64,000 nucleotides of DNA from Streptomyces chattanoogensis (GCF_001294335.1 NZ_LGKG01000137.1:62001-126000), one strand, 5' to 3'. Positions 34,733-42,891 are shown, numbered from the stretch's first letter. Translations and numbers: made by a program. Notes: generated by a model from the letters alone, not told the origin.

Positions 34733-35227
34733 ATGGCACGCATCAGTGCAGAGACCCGGGCCCGCAATGAGCAAGCCATACGCGCCGCGATGGAACGCCT
34801 ACTCAGCGGAGAAGTACCGCCCGACGGCAGCACCGACCTGAAGACCCTCGCCCGCATGGCCGAGGTGCCCCGCACGGGCTTCTACCCGAAGAAGAACCGC
34901 GACAGCACCCCACAGCCCGGGCCATACCAGCATCTGGCCGAGGAATTCGATCGGCGCCTCACGACCCTTCGCCAGGCCGGAACGATCCCCGACCCAAAGG
35001 CCGCGCAGATCGAACGACTCAAGCAGGCCAACGAGGCGCTCAAGAAGCGCCTCGAACAATGCGATACCGAACTCGCCGACCTCAAGGCGTTCAAGCAACT
35101 CGCGCTGTCCCGGATTGCCGCCCAGCAGCATGAGATCGAGCGTCTGCGCGAGCAGACCACGGCCGACACGAAGATAACAACGCTTCCCCGGCGCCCAGTT
35201 ACCGGTGCTATCGGCTCATGCAGCTGA
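34733..35227 (+). CDS. Small coiled-coil transposition protein (TnpC-like)
   Basis: This is a 164-residue basic protein starting at ATG. Residues 1-65 resemble a helix-turn-helix segment (RARNEQAIRAAMERLL, then LARMAEVPRTGFY). Residues about 90-150 are a long coiled coil with regular leucines and glutamates (QIERLKQANEALKKRLEQCDTELADLKAF). Its place at the end of the three-recombinase operon matches TnpC of Tn554-like elements, which influences orientation and efficiency of insertion. I recall related proteins as DUF6262. Confidence 0.75.
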   Translation: MARISAETRARNEQAIRAAMERLLSGEVPPDGSTDLKTLARMAEVPRTGFYPKKNRDSTPQPGPYQHLAEEFDRRLTTLRQAGTIPDPKAAQIERLKQANEALKKRLEQCDTELADLKAFKQLALSRIAAQQHEIERLREQTTADTKITTLPRRPVTGAIGSCS

Positions 35228-35368
35228 CATTTCCACCGCCCCGACCTCACGGAGGTGACCTTCATCACGAGAGCCGCACATACCTGCAGTCGAAAGCGAC
35301 ACGATGACAAGACCCGACACCACACCCCCAACCGCCGCTCAAAGCGACACCGGGCCGAGGGACACAGG

Positions 35369-35388
35369 CTCTGCCGACAGAAGGGTCC
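35369..35388 (+). repeat. Right end of Tn554-like element: inverted repeat plus GGGTCC
   Basis: CTCTGCCGACAGAA at 35369-35382 is the exact reverse complement of the left end. GGGTCC at 35383-35388 repeats the six bases at the left junction. The stretch 35228-35368 between the coiled-coil gene and this end shows no gene. Confidence 0.9.
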
Positions 35389-36631
35389 AGGCGGATGGAG
35401 CCACGCCCTGACCGTTCTCGGCGCACGGGACGTGGGCATGGAATGGGACGAATGGGCCTGCAAAACCCGTGCCGCGGCAGGCCAGCTGACCATTCGCACC
35501 GACGTGGCGCTGTACCCGGTCTCGCCCTTCCTCGGCAGGACCGTCGGGCTCATAGCGAGCCCTCCCTGCCAGGCATGGTCGATGGCAGGCAAGCGCCTTG
35601 GGCTCATCGACCAGCCCCTGGTCCACCAGGCCGTCACCGATCTCGCCCAGGGCCGCGACACCCGCGAGAAGATCCTCGCCGCCTGCCGTGACGAGCGGTC
35701 CCTTCTGGCTGCCGAGCCGATGCGCTACCTGCACGCCCTCAACACGGTCGGCCAGCCGGAATGGGTGGCCATGGAGGAAGTCCCCCACGTGCTGCCGCTG
35801 TGGCGTCAGTACGCCGCAATCCTCCGTAGCTGGGGCTTCTCGGTGTGGACCGGGACCTTGAACGCCGCCGACTACGGGGTTCCGCAGAGCCGGCGGCGGG
35901 CGATCCTGCTCGCCTCCCGCACGCGGACCGTCGAGCCCCCGCCGCCCACGCACGCCAGGGACGCTGAACCCGAGTCGCTGTTCGGGCCGGGCCGCGCACG
36001 GTGGGTGTCCATGGCCGAGGCCCTCGGCTGGGGCGCCACCGACCGTCCCGTGCCGACCGTGTGCGCCGGCGGCGGCCCCGGCGGCGGGCCCGAGCCCTTC
36101 CCCTCCGGATCACGCAAGACCCTCACAGACGCCCGGCAGCGCGGCGCCTGGAAGCCTCAACCGTCCGGTTCGGGTGTCTTTTTGAAGAGCCGCCACGCGA
36201 ACGCGGGACAGGGCGAGCAGACCGGCCGCGAGGAGAGCCGTACCGCTGGCGCTCCCCGCCCCGCTGACGCTGTCGAGGCCCAGCGCTGGTCATGGTCGCT
36301 GCGCAGCAACAACCAGGCCAACGCCACCATACGCGCAGTCAATGAGCCGGCCGGAACGCTGTTCTTCGGCCACCGCGCCAACGAATGCACCTGGGTCGCC
36401 GAGCCCATGAGTGACGACATAGGCGCGGCCCCGGCGCCGGATCCGATCCGGATCACCGCGCAGGAGGCCGGCGTGCTGCAGACCTTCCCCGCCGACTACC
36501 CCTGGCAAGGCAACAAGGGCCAGGTCTTCAGCCAGGTCGGCAACGCGGTGCCGCCCCGGCTCGCCGCTCACCTCCTCGCCCCGTACCTCGGCAAGACCCT
36601 CACCCCCGACGACTTCACCCTGGCCGCCTAA
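35389..36631 (+). pseudogene. 3' part of an interrupted C5-cytosine DNA methyltransferase
   Basis: The frame resumes with GGWSHALTVLGARDVGMEWDEWA, the rest of motif I and the following helix. Motif IV, SPPCQAWSMAG, carries the catalytic cysteine (Cys70 of the rebuilt protein). Then come MEEVPHVLP (motif VI), GVPQSRRRAILLA (motif VIII) and the C-terminal QVGNAVPPRLAAHLLAPYL (motif X). The rebuilt enzyme would methylate cytosine in DNA. The present frame is open into the transposon end, so a fusion protein lacking the first motif could still be made, but it should be inactive. It abuts the next start (TAATG). Confidence 0.85.
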
Positions 36632-37752
36632 TGCCCCACCCCACCCGCCCGTACGAGGACGACGACCTGGACGACCTGCCCCCGCCGCAGCCCGTGCACT
36701 ACGCCGAGCAGTCCCTGCTCGGCGCGCTCCTCCTAGCCCCCCACCGGCTCACCGACATCAGCCCGCTTGAGGCCGACCACTTCAGCAACCACGCCCACGG
36801 TGCCCTCTTCACAGCCATGGGCACCGTGCCACCGCCCGACCCCGAGACCCACCGCACCGATGTGGCCTGGCTGACCGCCGTCCTGGACGCCGCACGCCCC
36901 GAAGCACCCGGGCTGACCGCCTCCTACCTCCACACCCTCATCCAGGTCTGCCCCTGGCCGCAGCACGCGCCGACGTACGCGCGGATGATCCGGGCCGACC
37001 ATGCCCGCCGGATGCTGTGTATGCACGCCGAGCGCCTGGCCCAGACCGCGACCGACGCCACCCTTCCAAACCCGGCCGCCACCACGCTGGCCCAGGCCGA
37101 CACGCTCGGACGGTTCCTGCAGAACCTCTCCGGGCAGTTCGCCCCGCACCCCGGCTCCCTCCCCCGCACCGTACTGCCCGAGGCGCCACCGAGGGACAGC
37201 GGCGAGGAGGCCCTGGACGAGGAACGGCTGCTGCTCGCGACCGCCACCGCACACCCCGCAGAGCTGAAGGACATGCGGTGGCTGATGCCCGAGGACTTCG
37301 CGCTACCCCTGCACGCCTCCCTGTGGCAGTGCCTGACCTCACTGGTCCACCGCGGCGATCCTGTCGATCCGGTCACCGTGCTGTGGGAGGCCCAGCACCG
37401 CGGCCTCCTCACAGGCGGCCCCGCCCCCGGCGACCTGATGACCCTCGTCTCCGCCCCCGTCGGCTCAGCCGAGTACTGGGGCGAGAAGGTCCTGCAACGA
37501 GCCCTGCTCGCCCGCGCCCAGGCCGTCGCCACCCGGATCACCGCCTACACCGACGACCCGGCCAACACCCCCCACCAGCTGATCGCCGGAAGCCGCCGCG
37601 CCCTGGCCGACCTGGGTGCCGTACGTACCCGCTGGCGCCACGCCACCTCACCCGCGCCGGCCTCCATGCCTCAGCCTGCCAGAGCAGCAGCCCCGCCCCG
37701 AGCAGGCCCACCGCGGACCACAGCTCCGTCTCCCTCGCGTATCTCCCACTGA
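36631..37752 (+). CDS. Protein with two DnaB-type N-terminal domains, no helicase domain
   Basis: This is a 373-residue protein. Residues about 20-160 read HYAEQSLLGALLLAPHRLTDISPLEADHFSNHAHGALFTAM, the DnaB N-terminal fold. Residues about 190-330 repeat the pattern: EEALDEERLLLATATAHPAELKDMRWLMPEDFALPLHASLWQCL. No Walker A ATPase follows; the C-terminus is a proline-rich tail. Such proteins could bind a replicative helicase or primase and load it on plasmid DNA, or inhibit the host helicase. Both are inference. Its start overlaps the methylase stop, so it belonged to that operon. Confidence 0.75.
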   Translation: MPHPTRPYEDDDLDDLPPPQPVHYAEQSLLGALLLAPHRLTDISPLEADHFSNHAHGALFTAMGTVPPPDPETHRTDVAWLTAVLDAARPEAPGLTASYLHTLIQVCPWPQHAPTYARMIRADHARRMLCMHAERLAQTATDATLPNPAATTLAQADTLGRFLQNLSGQFAPHPGSLPRTVLPEAPPRDSGEEALDEERLLLATATAHPAELKDMRWLMPEDFALPLHASLWQCLTSLVHRGDPVDPVTVLWEAQHRGLLTGGPAPGDLMTLVSAPVGSAEYWGEKVLQRALLARAQAVATRITAYTDDPANTPHQLIAGSRRALADLGAVRTRWRHATSPAPASMPQPARAAAPPRAGPPRTTAPSPSRISH

Positions 37753-37763
37753 CCCCGAATGCG

Positions 37764-37792
37764 CCGGTGGCCGGGCCCAGCCCGGCCACCGG
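37764..37792 (+). terminator. Perfect 13-bp hairpin after the DnaB-like gene
   Basis: CCGGTGGCCGGGC at 37764-37776 and GCCCGGCCACCGG at 37780-37792 form a perfect stem with a three-base loop just after the stop at 37752. No T run follows. It probably ends the operon. Confidence 0.7.
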
Positions 37793-37811
37793 CAGAAGCG
37801 AGCAGCCCGTC

Positions 37812-37964
37812 GTGCCACCGCCCTCCACCGACGTGCATGTCCACCTCGACACGCACCCCACGCACCCCGGTGCCGTGACCGCCTCCGTCACCGGCCCCCG
37901 GCACCAGCTGGCCCACGCCCTCCACATCACCCCGCGCGATATCGCAGCCCTGCCCGATCTGTAA
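37812..37964 (+). CDS. Unrecognised 50-residue protein
   Basis: A GTG-initiated frame encodes a compact sequence, VHVHLDTHPTHPGAVTASVTGPRHQLAHALHITPRDIAALPDL, with high GC3 and a natural end at TAA. It lies between two hairpins. The alternating hydrophobic start suggests a beta strand and the end a helix. No ribosome-binding site is obvious. Function unknown; it may be a genuine small gene. Confidence 0.45.
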   Translation: MPPPSTDVHVHLDTHPTHPGAVTASVTGPRHQLAHALHITPRDIAALPDL

Positions 37965-37993
37965 CGCCGTCGCCTGACCGTCTCTCCGGTCCC

Positions 37994-38017
37994 GGACCCG
38001 CCCTTCGGTGCGGGGCC
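37994..38017 (+). terminator. GC hairpin
   Basis: GGACCCGC at 37994-38001 and GCGGGGCC at 38010-38017 pair with one mismatch around a CCTTCGGT loop, followed by TTC. A similar sequence with the same CTTCGGTGCGGGGCCTT string occurs at 45148-45169. Confidence 0.6.
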
Positions 38018-38053
38018 TTCGTCGTCGTTGGCTGCGACCGGCGCGAGGCCGTC

Positions 38054-38581
38054 ATGCGCACGCCCCCTACCGTGTCCCTCATGAACTGGGGGCTTGAGTT
38101 TGTGGACGGCTTCGACCCGTCCGAGCTGGTGTTCACCGGGACCGTCTACGGCCTGTAGGACCGGCGATACCCGGATCGGGTCCGCTACGTGGGGCAGACG
38201 ACGCAGAGCCTTGACGTACGGCTGCGGGGCAATCTGTCGTCGCCGTCGCCGAAGGTTGCCGCGTGGCTGGCGGCGATACCGGAGGCGCCTGTGATCCGGC
38301 CGCTTCGCGAGGACGTCGCGGAATAGGAACTGTCGCGCGTCGAACAGGAGGAGATCGCCCGGCATCTTTGCGCCAGCGCCGATCTGCTCAACCACGTGAT
38401 CGGCAGGGAAGGCCGGGCGATCGTCTTCCGGCGGATCTTCGAAGATGCGGGGATCACTGACGAGGACGTCGATTACTTCCGTGCTCACCCCTCGCGCTAC
38501 GTGCTGATGCTCCGGCTTAGGGCGACCGAGGTTAGGCGTCATCTCAGGCGACGTGCAGTTGGGCGGCTCGGCCACCGGTAG
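38054..38581 (+). pseudogene. GIY-YIG nuclease-like gene with two in-frame TAG codons
   Basis: A single frame of 175 codons reads FTGTVYGL, then TAG (38156), then DRRYPDRVRYVGQTTQSLDVRLRG, which is the GIY..YVG pattern of GIY-YIG nucleases. A second TAG (38324) follows EDVAE. After it come ELSRVEQEEIARHLCASADLLNHVIGREGRAI and a helical end. Codon use is less GC3-biased than in the conjugation block. Two amber codons in the same frame without other damage suggest recent decay, or readthrough. Its 3' end overlaps the transposase gene on the other strand. Confidence 0.7.
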
Positions 38582-39396
38582 AGCTTTCTTGCACGTCGAA
38601 TTAAGGCGCGCACGGTGACGAACGCGGCGGCAAGGTAGAGGTAGAAGTCGACTATTCGGCCATCGCGTTCGAAGCAGCGGCGGATCTTGCCGTAGCCGTT
38701 CATCCAGGATTGGGTGCGTTCAACTACCCAGCGCATGCCGACTTGGATCGGAGCGGGCACGCCCTTGCGTGCGATCTCGCCGATGAGGCCGTGGTCGTCG
38801 AGGATCCGGCGGCTGGGCTTGCCGTCGTAGGCCGAATCGAGATGCCCGGTGGCATTGGTGGGTAGGTTCCCGACCTGGTGCTTGGCGGCTTCTATGGTCG
38901 GTTCGAGCAGGACCGAGTCGTGCCGGTTGGCGCTGGCTGAGGCGAGGCCGAGCGGTATCCCGCCGCCGTCGACCAGGGTGGAACGCTTGAGCCCTTGCTT
39001 GGCCCGGTCGACTGGCGACGGCCCTGCCTTGTCGCCCTTGCACGGGGCCTTGGTGTGACAGCCGTCGACAGGCAGCTCGGACAGCTCCAGTCCGATCATC
39101 TTGTCGTAGGCGGTCAGCGCGATGCGGTGCAGTTCGTGTGCCAGTCCCAGGTTGCTCCACTCTCTGAGCCTGTTGCGGATGGTCCAGTCCGAGCAGTCGG
39201 CGGTGGCGACTCGTTCGTATCCGGAGCCGTGTACCAGCGCTTCGACAACCAGTCCGAACACCATCCTGTCTGGAACGCGTCGACGGTGGCAGCCCAGCGG
39301 ATGCGTGGGGTCGAACTCGGGTCGCTCGGGCAGGAGAGCCGAGAACTGTTCCCAGAGAGGCTCAAAGAGAGATGACGGCACGACAGGGCAAGGCAT
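38539..39396 (-). CDS. IS5-family transposase
   Basis: This is a 285-residue DDE transposase starting at ATG after GAGGAG. The N-terminal domain (LFEPLWEQFSALLPERPEFDPTHPLGCHRRR) is followed by the first Asp in LPVDGCHTKAPCKGDKAGPSP, the second in TGHLDSAYDGKPS and the Glu in RWVVERTQSWMNGYGKIRR. These are the marks of the IS5 group common in streptomycetes. It looks intact. I could not identify its terminal inverted repeats by eye. It separates the broken GIY-YIG gene from the flavin oxidoreductase operon. Confidence 0.85.
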   Translation of the reverse strand: MPCPVVPSSLFEPLWEQFSALLPERPEFDPTHPLGCHRRRVPDRMVFGLVVEALVHGSGYERVATADCSDWTIRNRLREWSNLGLAHELHRIALTAYDKMIGLELSELPVDGCHTKAPCKGDKAGPSPVDRAKQGLKRSTLVDGGGIPLGLASASANRHDSVLLEPTIEAAKHQVGNLPTNATGHLDSAYDGKPSRRILDDHGLIGEIARKGVPAPIQVGMRWVVERTQSWMNGYGKIRRCFERDGRIVDFYLYLAAAFVTVRALIRRARKLYRWPSRPTARRLR

Positions 39397-39470
39397 CTCC
39401 TCGGCTTGCTCGGCGAACAGGGCGGCGAGAACAGCAGAGCCGCGCCTGTTCGCCACGTTCCCGGGCCGGG

Positions 39471-40352
39471 TCAGGGCAGCAGGTGTACTGCGAGTTGCTT
39501 CCACTGCTGTGTGGGCGGGGTGTGGGGCGTGGTGGTGAGGAGGTGGAGGCTGACGTGGTCGGCCCCCGCGTCAAGGTGCTCATGGACGCGGCGGGCGATA
39601 TCCTCGGCGGTGCCGTGGGCCACGAGCGCGTCGACGAGTCGGTCGTCGAGCGAGTCCACGTTCTCGTACCCCAGGTCTGGAAGCAGGGTGCGACGGTTGG
39701 GCAGGGCAGCTGCTGCCGTGGTGCGAGCCAGCGCGGCGGTGTGCGAGCGGTCCGGGCCCAGCACGCACAGCTGGGTGACGGCCAGGAGCCCGGTGGGTCC
39801 GAGCACTGCTCTGGAGTTGCGGGTGTGTTCGACCGGCATGCCCAACGGGTTTGCGCCCCAGGCTCGTTCGACGGCGAGTGCGAGCATGCCGGGGTCCAGG
39901 GCCGTGAGCACACGGTGGGGCGAGGGGCCCGTGGCTGGCGGCCCGAACGGGGCGGTGTCCAGCGCGTCGAGGTAGGCGCGCATGGTGGGCAGCGGGGGGC
40001 CGAAGCGGTGGCCGCGGATATCTTCGGCGAGGCTGGGGTGGCTGTCCCACAGACCGAGCAGGAAGCGTCCGGGGAATGCCTCCTCAAGGGTGCGCTGTGC
40101 GGCGGCGGTCGTCACCGGGTCGCGCGCGTAGATGTCCGTGCTGCCGGCTGCCACCACGATCCGGCGGGTCTGCGACAGCAGGATCCCGGCCTGCGCCATC
40201 GCTTCCCGACCCGCTGTCTCGGGGAACCACAAGGCGCCGAAGCCGAGCTCCTCGATCGTGGTCACGGCCTCGCGGACACTGGCAGCCGTGCAGTCGTCGA
40301 GTTCGCCGGCCCAGATGCCGATACGTCCAAGGTGGGGCCTCTCACCGCTCAT
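39471..40352 (-). CDS. LLM-class (luciferase-like) F420- or flavin-dependent oxidoreductase
   Basis: This is a 293-residue protein starting at an ATG that overlaps the upstream gene's stop (ATGA). It shows the TIM-barrel pattern of luciferase-like monooxygenases: GRIGIWAGELDD, IEELGFGALWFPE, RIVVAAGSTDIYARDP, FLLGLWDSHPSL, LGPTGLLAVTQLCVLG and ADHVSLHLL. In actinomycetes many such enzymes use cofactor F420. The substrate is unknown. It is translated with the NmrA-like gene and is probably controlled by the adjacent TetR regulator. Confidence 0.82.
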   Translation of the reverse strand: MSGERPHLGRIGIWAGELDDCTAASVREAVTTIEELGFGALWFPETAGREAMAQAGILLSQTRRIVVAAGSTDIYARDPVTTAAAQRTLEEAFPGRFLLGLWDSHPSLAEDIRGHRFGPPLPTMRAYLDALDTAPFGPPATGPSPHRVLTALDPGMLALAVERAWGANPLGMPVEHTRNSRAVLGPTGLLAVTQLCVLGPDRSHTAALARTTAAAALPNRRTLLPDLGYENVDSLDDRLVDALVAHGTAEDIARRVHEHLDAGADHVSLHLLTTTPHTPPTQQWKQLAVHLLP

Positions 40353-41275
40353 GCGTCCTGTCCCTCTGCATCCTGGGCGTTCAGGAATGCCGTGATCTGG
40401 GCTGCACCGGTTCGCTCCAGCCAGGTGCGGAAGTCCATCGCGGCGGGGTGGATCCGCCGCATAGCGGTGATGTCGGCGCGGTAACCGCGTTCGTTCAGCC
40501 ACTCGTGGGCGAACGCGAACTGCTCGTTGACGGCGCGGATGGTTTCTATCGGGATCTGGGCGTACGGAAGCGGGCGCCCGATTGCCGTCTCGATGTGCGC
40601 GGCGATCTGTACCGGAGTCAGTTCGTCGCCGACCAAGGCCATGGCTCGCCCAATCCACTCCTGGGGCTGGGAGAAGGCCAGGGCGGTAACGAAGCCGACG
40701 TCGTTCACGGCCATGATCTGCAGCGGAACGTCGGGTGCGATACCTGAGACCAGGTTGCCGCCTTGCAGGGCGTATTCACCGGTGTAGTTCTCCATGAAGG
40801 ACACCGGCCGCAGAATCGTGGCGGGCAGGCCGAGCTTCGCGAGGTGCTGCTCGATCTGCCACTTGCTGATCAGGTTCCGGGGCAACGCCTCACTGCCGTG
40901 GCGGTCAGCGCCGGCGACCGAGCTGAAGACAAGGTGCCTGATGCCGGCGGTTCGGGCGGCCTCGGCGATGTTCTTTCCCCAGCGGACCTCGTCCTCGGCG
41001 GAGAAGCCCGCCTCCGTACCGGGTGAACCCACCGTGGGCTGGACGCTGAACAGCCCGTAGGCGCCTTCGGCAGCGTCGACGAGAGAGGAGATGTCCTCCA
41101 TCTCCGCGCGTACGATCTGCGCGCCGGTGCTCGCCAGGGCCTTGGCCGGCGCGCCGTCCGGATTGCGCGTGAGGGCGCGCACCTGCCAGCCACCGTCGAG
41201 CAGATGCCTGGTCACTGCCCGGCCCTGCAGGCCGGTCGCGCCCGTCACGACGACGGTCTTGTCCGTTGGTTCCAC
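40349..41275 (-). CDS. NmrA-like NAD(P)-binding oxidoreductase
   Basis: This is a 308-residue Rossmann-fold protein. VVVTGATGLQGRAVTRHLLDGGW holds the GxxGxxG nucleotide-binding motif, followed by VRALTRNPDG, RHLVFSSVAGADRHG, KWQIEQHLAKLGLPATILRPVSFMENY and IMAVNDVGF. This is the NmrA/quinone-reductase-2-like (QOR2) group, which senses or reduces quinones using NADPH. The start is GTG 41275 behind AGGAGA; an upstream ATG lacks a site. It is divergent from the TetR gene. Confidence 0.82.
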   Translation of the reverse strand: MEPTDKTVVVTGATGLQGRAVTRHLLDGGWQVRALTRNPDGAPAKALASTGAQIVRAEMEDISSLVDAAEGAYGLFSVQPTVGSPGTEAGFSAEDEVRWGKNIAEAARTAGIRHLVFSSVAGADRHGSEALPRNLISKWQIEQHLAKLGLPATILRPVSFMENYTGEYALQGGNLVSGIAPDVPLQIMAVNDVGFVTALAFSQPQEWIGRAMALVGDELTPVQIAAHIETAIGRPLPYAQIPIETIRAVNEQFAFAHEWLNERGYRADITAMRRIHPAAMDFRTWLERTGAAQITAFLNAQDAEGQDA

Positions 41276-41323
41276 TGTCTCTCCTGCATGTCGCACACAC
41301 CGGGGAGGGGCACACCCGTAAAT

Positions 41324-41370
41324 GGGGTGGCCCTCCGGTTAACGCTCGATACGATATGGAGGACCACCCC
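41324..41370. promoter_or_regulatory. Candidate TetR operator in divergent promoter
   Basis: GGGGTGGCCCTCC at 41324-41336 and GGAGGACCACCCC at 41358-41370 form an inverted repeat with one mismatch around a 21-base spacer. Both arms are followed by a CCGGTTA direct repeat or overlap it (41336-41342 and 41369-41375). It lies between the divergent NmrA-like and TetR genes, where a TetR dimer would be expected to bind. Confidence 0.55.
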
Positions 41371-41395
41371 GGTTAGCAAGCCGTCAGGAGCTCCC

Positions 41396-41983
41396 GTGTC
41401 CCAAGACGCCACCGTGCCGTCCTCGCCCAGGCGTCCCATGCGCGCCGACGCGCGGCGCAACTATGAACGGATCCTGGCCGCCGCCGGGGCCGCCATTGCC
41501 CAGCACGGCGTTGAAGCCTCCTTGGAGGAGATCGCGCGCCATGCCGGGGTCGGCTCAGCCACACTGCACCGGCACTTCCCATCCCGGCAGGCGCTGTTGG
41601 AGGCCGTCTTCAGAGACCGGGTGGAGACCCTCTGCGCCAAGGCGCGCGACCTCGCGACCGAGCCTGACCGGGAAGCCGCGCTCGTCACCTGGCTTCACGC
41701 CGTCGGGGCACACGCCGTAACCAACAAGGGCCTGGGGGCAGCTCTGATGCCTGGGGCCGGCGATCCGACGCTCGGGGACACCTGCCACACGCTCATCGTG
41801 AACGCCGGCAGCGAACTACTCGCGCGCGCTCACCAAGCGCACGCCGTACGCCCCGAGGTCACCATCACCCAGCTGCTCAAACTTGTCGGAGCCATTGCGC
41901 TGGCCACCGAACACGACAGTGACGGCGCGGCCGAAACCGACCGCCTGCTGACACTCGTCATCGACGGAGTGCGCCCGCGCTGA
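41396..41983 (+). CDS. TetR-family transcriptional regulator
   Basis: This is a 195-residue protein starting at GTG after AGGAG. The N-terminal helix-turn-helix reads RRNYERILAAAGAAIAQHGVEASLEEIARHAGVGSATLHRHFPSRQALLEAVF, a clear TetR DNA-binding domain. The C-terminal ligand domain resembles the SbtR-like group (MPGAGDPTLGDTCHTLIVNAG). It is divergent from the two oxidoreductase genes and probably represses them and itself through the intervening palindrome, responding to a small-molecule stress signal. Confidence 0.9.
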   Translation: MSQDATVPSSPRRPMRADARRNYERILAAAGAAIAQHGVEASLEEIARHAGVGSATLHRHFPSRQALLEAVFRDRVETLCAKARDLATEPDREAALVTWLHAVGAHAVTNKGLGAALMPGAGDPTLGDTCHTLIVNAGSELLARAHQAHAVRPEVTITQLLKLVGAIALATEHDSDGAAETDRLLTLVIDGVRPR

Positions 41984-42045
41984 TGGCGCAGAGAAGATCG
42001 TCCGACATGACAGGCGAGGACCAGTAGAGCATTTCCATCGCCATG

Positions 42046-42068
42046 AGAGGTCGTTAAGTCCGTTTCTG
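42046..42068 (+). repeat. Orphan IS end matching the end at 44835-44857
   Basis: AGAGGTCGTTAAGTCC and the following seven bases (GTTTCTG) match the reverse complement of 44835-44857 at all but one base. The adjacent bases read on the other strand still encode the YQKRT end of a transposase. The rest of that IS is gone. With the opposite end at 44857 it brackets the AraC/oxidoreductase pair. Confidence 0.75.
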
Positions 42069-42175
42069 GTAGAGAGCCCCGTCCGGCCCGCATCGCCGCT
42101 TCGTCGATGCGGGCCGTCGTGTCGATCAGGTTGGGGCTGAGTAGCACCTGGCAGCGCGGGATCCTGCGCCCGTCA

Positions 42176-42856
42176 TCAGGCCGCCACCAGTTCCGCCGTA
42201 AGGAACCCTTCCACGGCCTTCCGCGCGCGGCGGTCGAACTCGGCATACTGCGCCTCGCGCTCGGCTCCCGCAACCGCGTCGCCGACCAGCAGATTGCCCT
42301 CGGCATCAATGCGCTGCGGGCGCTCCTCGGCGTCGGGGAGCAGGGCGACGGAGGAGTAGGAGAATCCGCAGTAATAGGCGATGCCCTCGCTCAGGTTGGT
42401 CTCCAGCACGGTCTGCATTCCCTCTGTGATGGGGTCGTCGGAGGTGGCGCCGGCCAGGCCCAGCCACAGCATGCGCTTGCCCGCTAGGCGGGGCTTGCTG
42501 CGGCCGTAGGCGAATCCGTAGTTCCACACGCGATCGATCCAGCCCTTGAGGAGGGCGGGCACGCTCTGCCAGTACACGGGGAACACAGCGACGACGACAT
42601 CGGCGTCGAGAACACGCTGCATATGGGCCTGGACTTCGTCCGAGTACGGCTTCTCCCGGTTGCCCCAGTCAGGCTGGTCCGCCACGTTCATCCGCGGGTC
42701 GAACCCTTCGGCGTGCAGGTCGAGCAGGTCGACGCGGTATCCGGCGGTCTCGAGTCGCGCGGCGGTACGGCGGGCGGTGTGCGCGGTGAGGGAATCGGCC
42801 CGATGGTGTGCGATGACCACAAGGGCGGTCCTGGCAGCGCTGCTGCGGTGCGACAC
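42176..42856 (-). CDS. Flavodoxin-fold NAD(P)H:quinone oxidoreductase
   Basis: This is a 226-residue protein starting at GTG after AGGAG. It has the flavodoxin-like pattern of MdaB/KefF-type quinone reductases: ALVVIAHHRADSLTAHTARRTAARLETAGY, LLDLHAEGFDPRM, DADVVVAVFPVYWQSVPALLKGWIDRVWNYGFAYG and RMLWLGLAGATSDD. Such enzymes reduce quinones by two electrons with NAD(P)H and FMN or FAD. The AraC-like gene is divergent and is the likely regulator. The end of the protein is acidic/basic helical. Confidence in family is high. Confidence 0.85.
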   Translation of the reverse strand: MSHRSSAARTALVVIAHHRADSLTAHTARRTAARLETAGYRVDLLDLHAEGFDPRMNVADQPDWGNREKPYSDEVQAHMQRVLDADVVVAVFPVYWQSVPALLKGWIDRVWNYGFAYGRSKPRLAGKRMLWLGLAGATSDDPITEGMQTVLETNLSEGIAYYCGFSYSSVALLPDAEERPQRIDAEGNLLVGDAVAGAEREAQYAEFDRRARKAVEGFLTAELVAA

Positions 42857-42868
42857 GGTTTCTCCTGG

Positions 42869-42891
42869 CTGGTCTCGGTCAGTTCGACCAG
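42869..42891. promoter_or_regulatory. Inverted repeat between AraC-like and quinone reductase genes
   Basis: CTGGTC at 42869-42874 and GACCAG at 42886-42891 are separated by 11 bases in the 104-base divergent intergenic region. The placement upstream of the reductase start suits an activator site for the AraC-like protein. Short half-sites make it tentative. Confidence 0.35.

Larger units (their letters stand above)
29267..35382 (+). mobile_element. Tn554-like transposon with three tyrosine recombinases
   Basis: The 6116-bp element is bounded by 14-bp perfect inverted repeats and by GGGTCC on each side. It carries three consecutive tyrosine-recombinase genes with overlapping ends and a small coiled-coil gene. 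The order recalls Tn554 TnpA, TnpB and TnpC, and other recombinase-trio elements. It contains no passenger gene. Removing it restores the cytosine methyltransferase frame exactly, so its limits are known to the base. The middle recombinase has an in-frame TAG, so mobility may be impaired. Confidence 0.88.
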
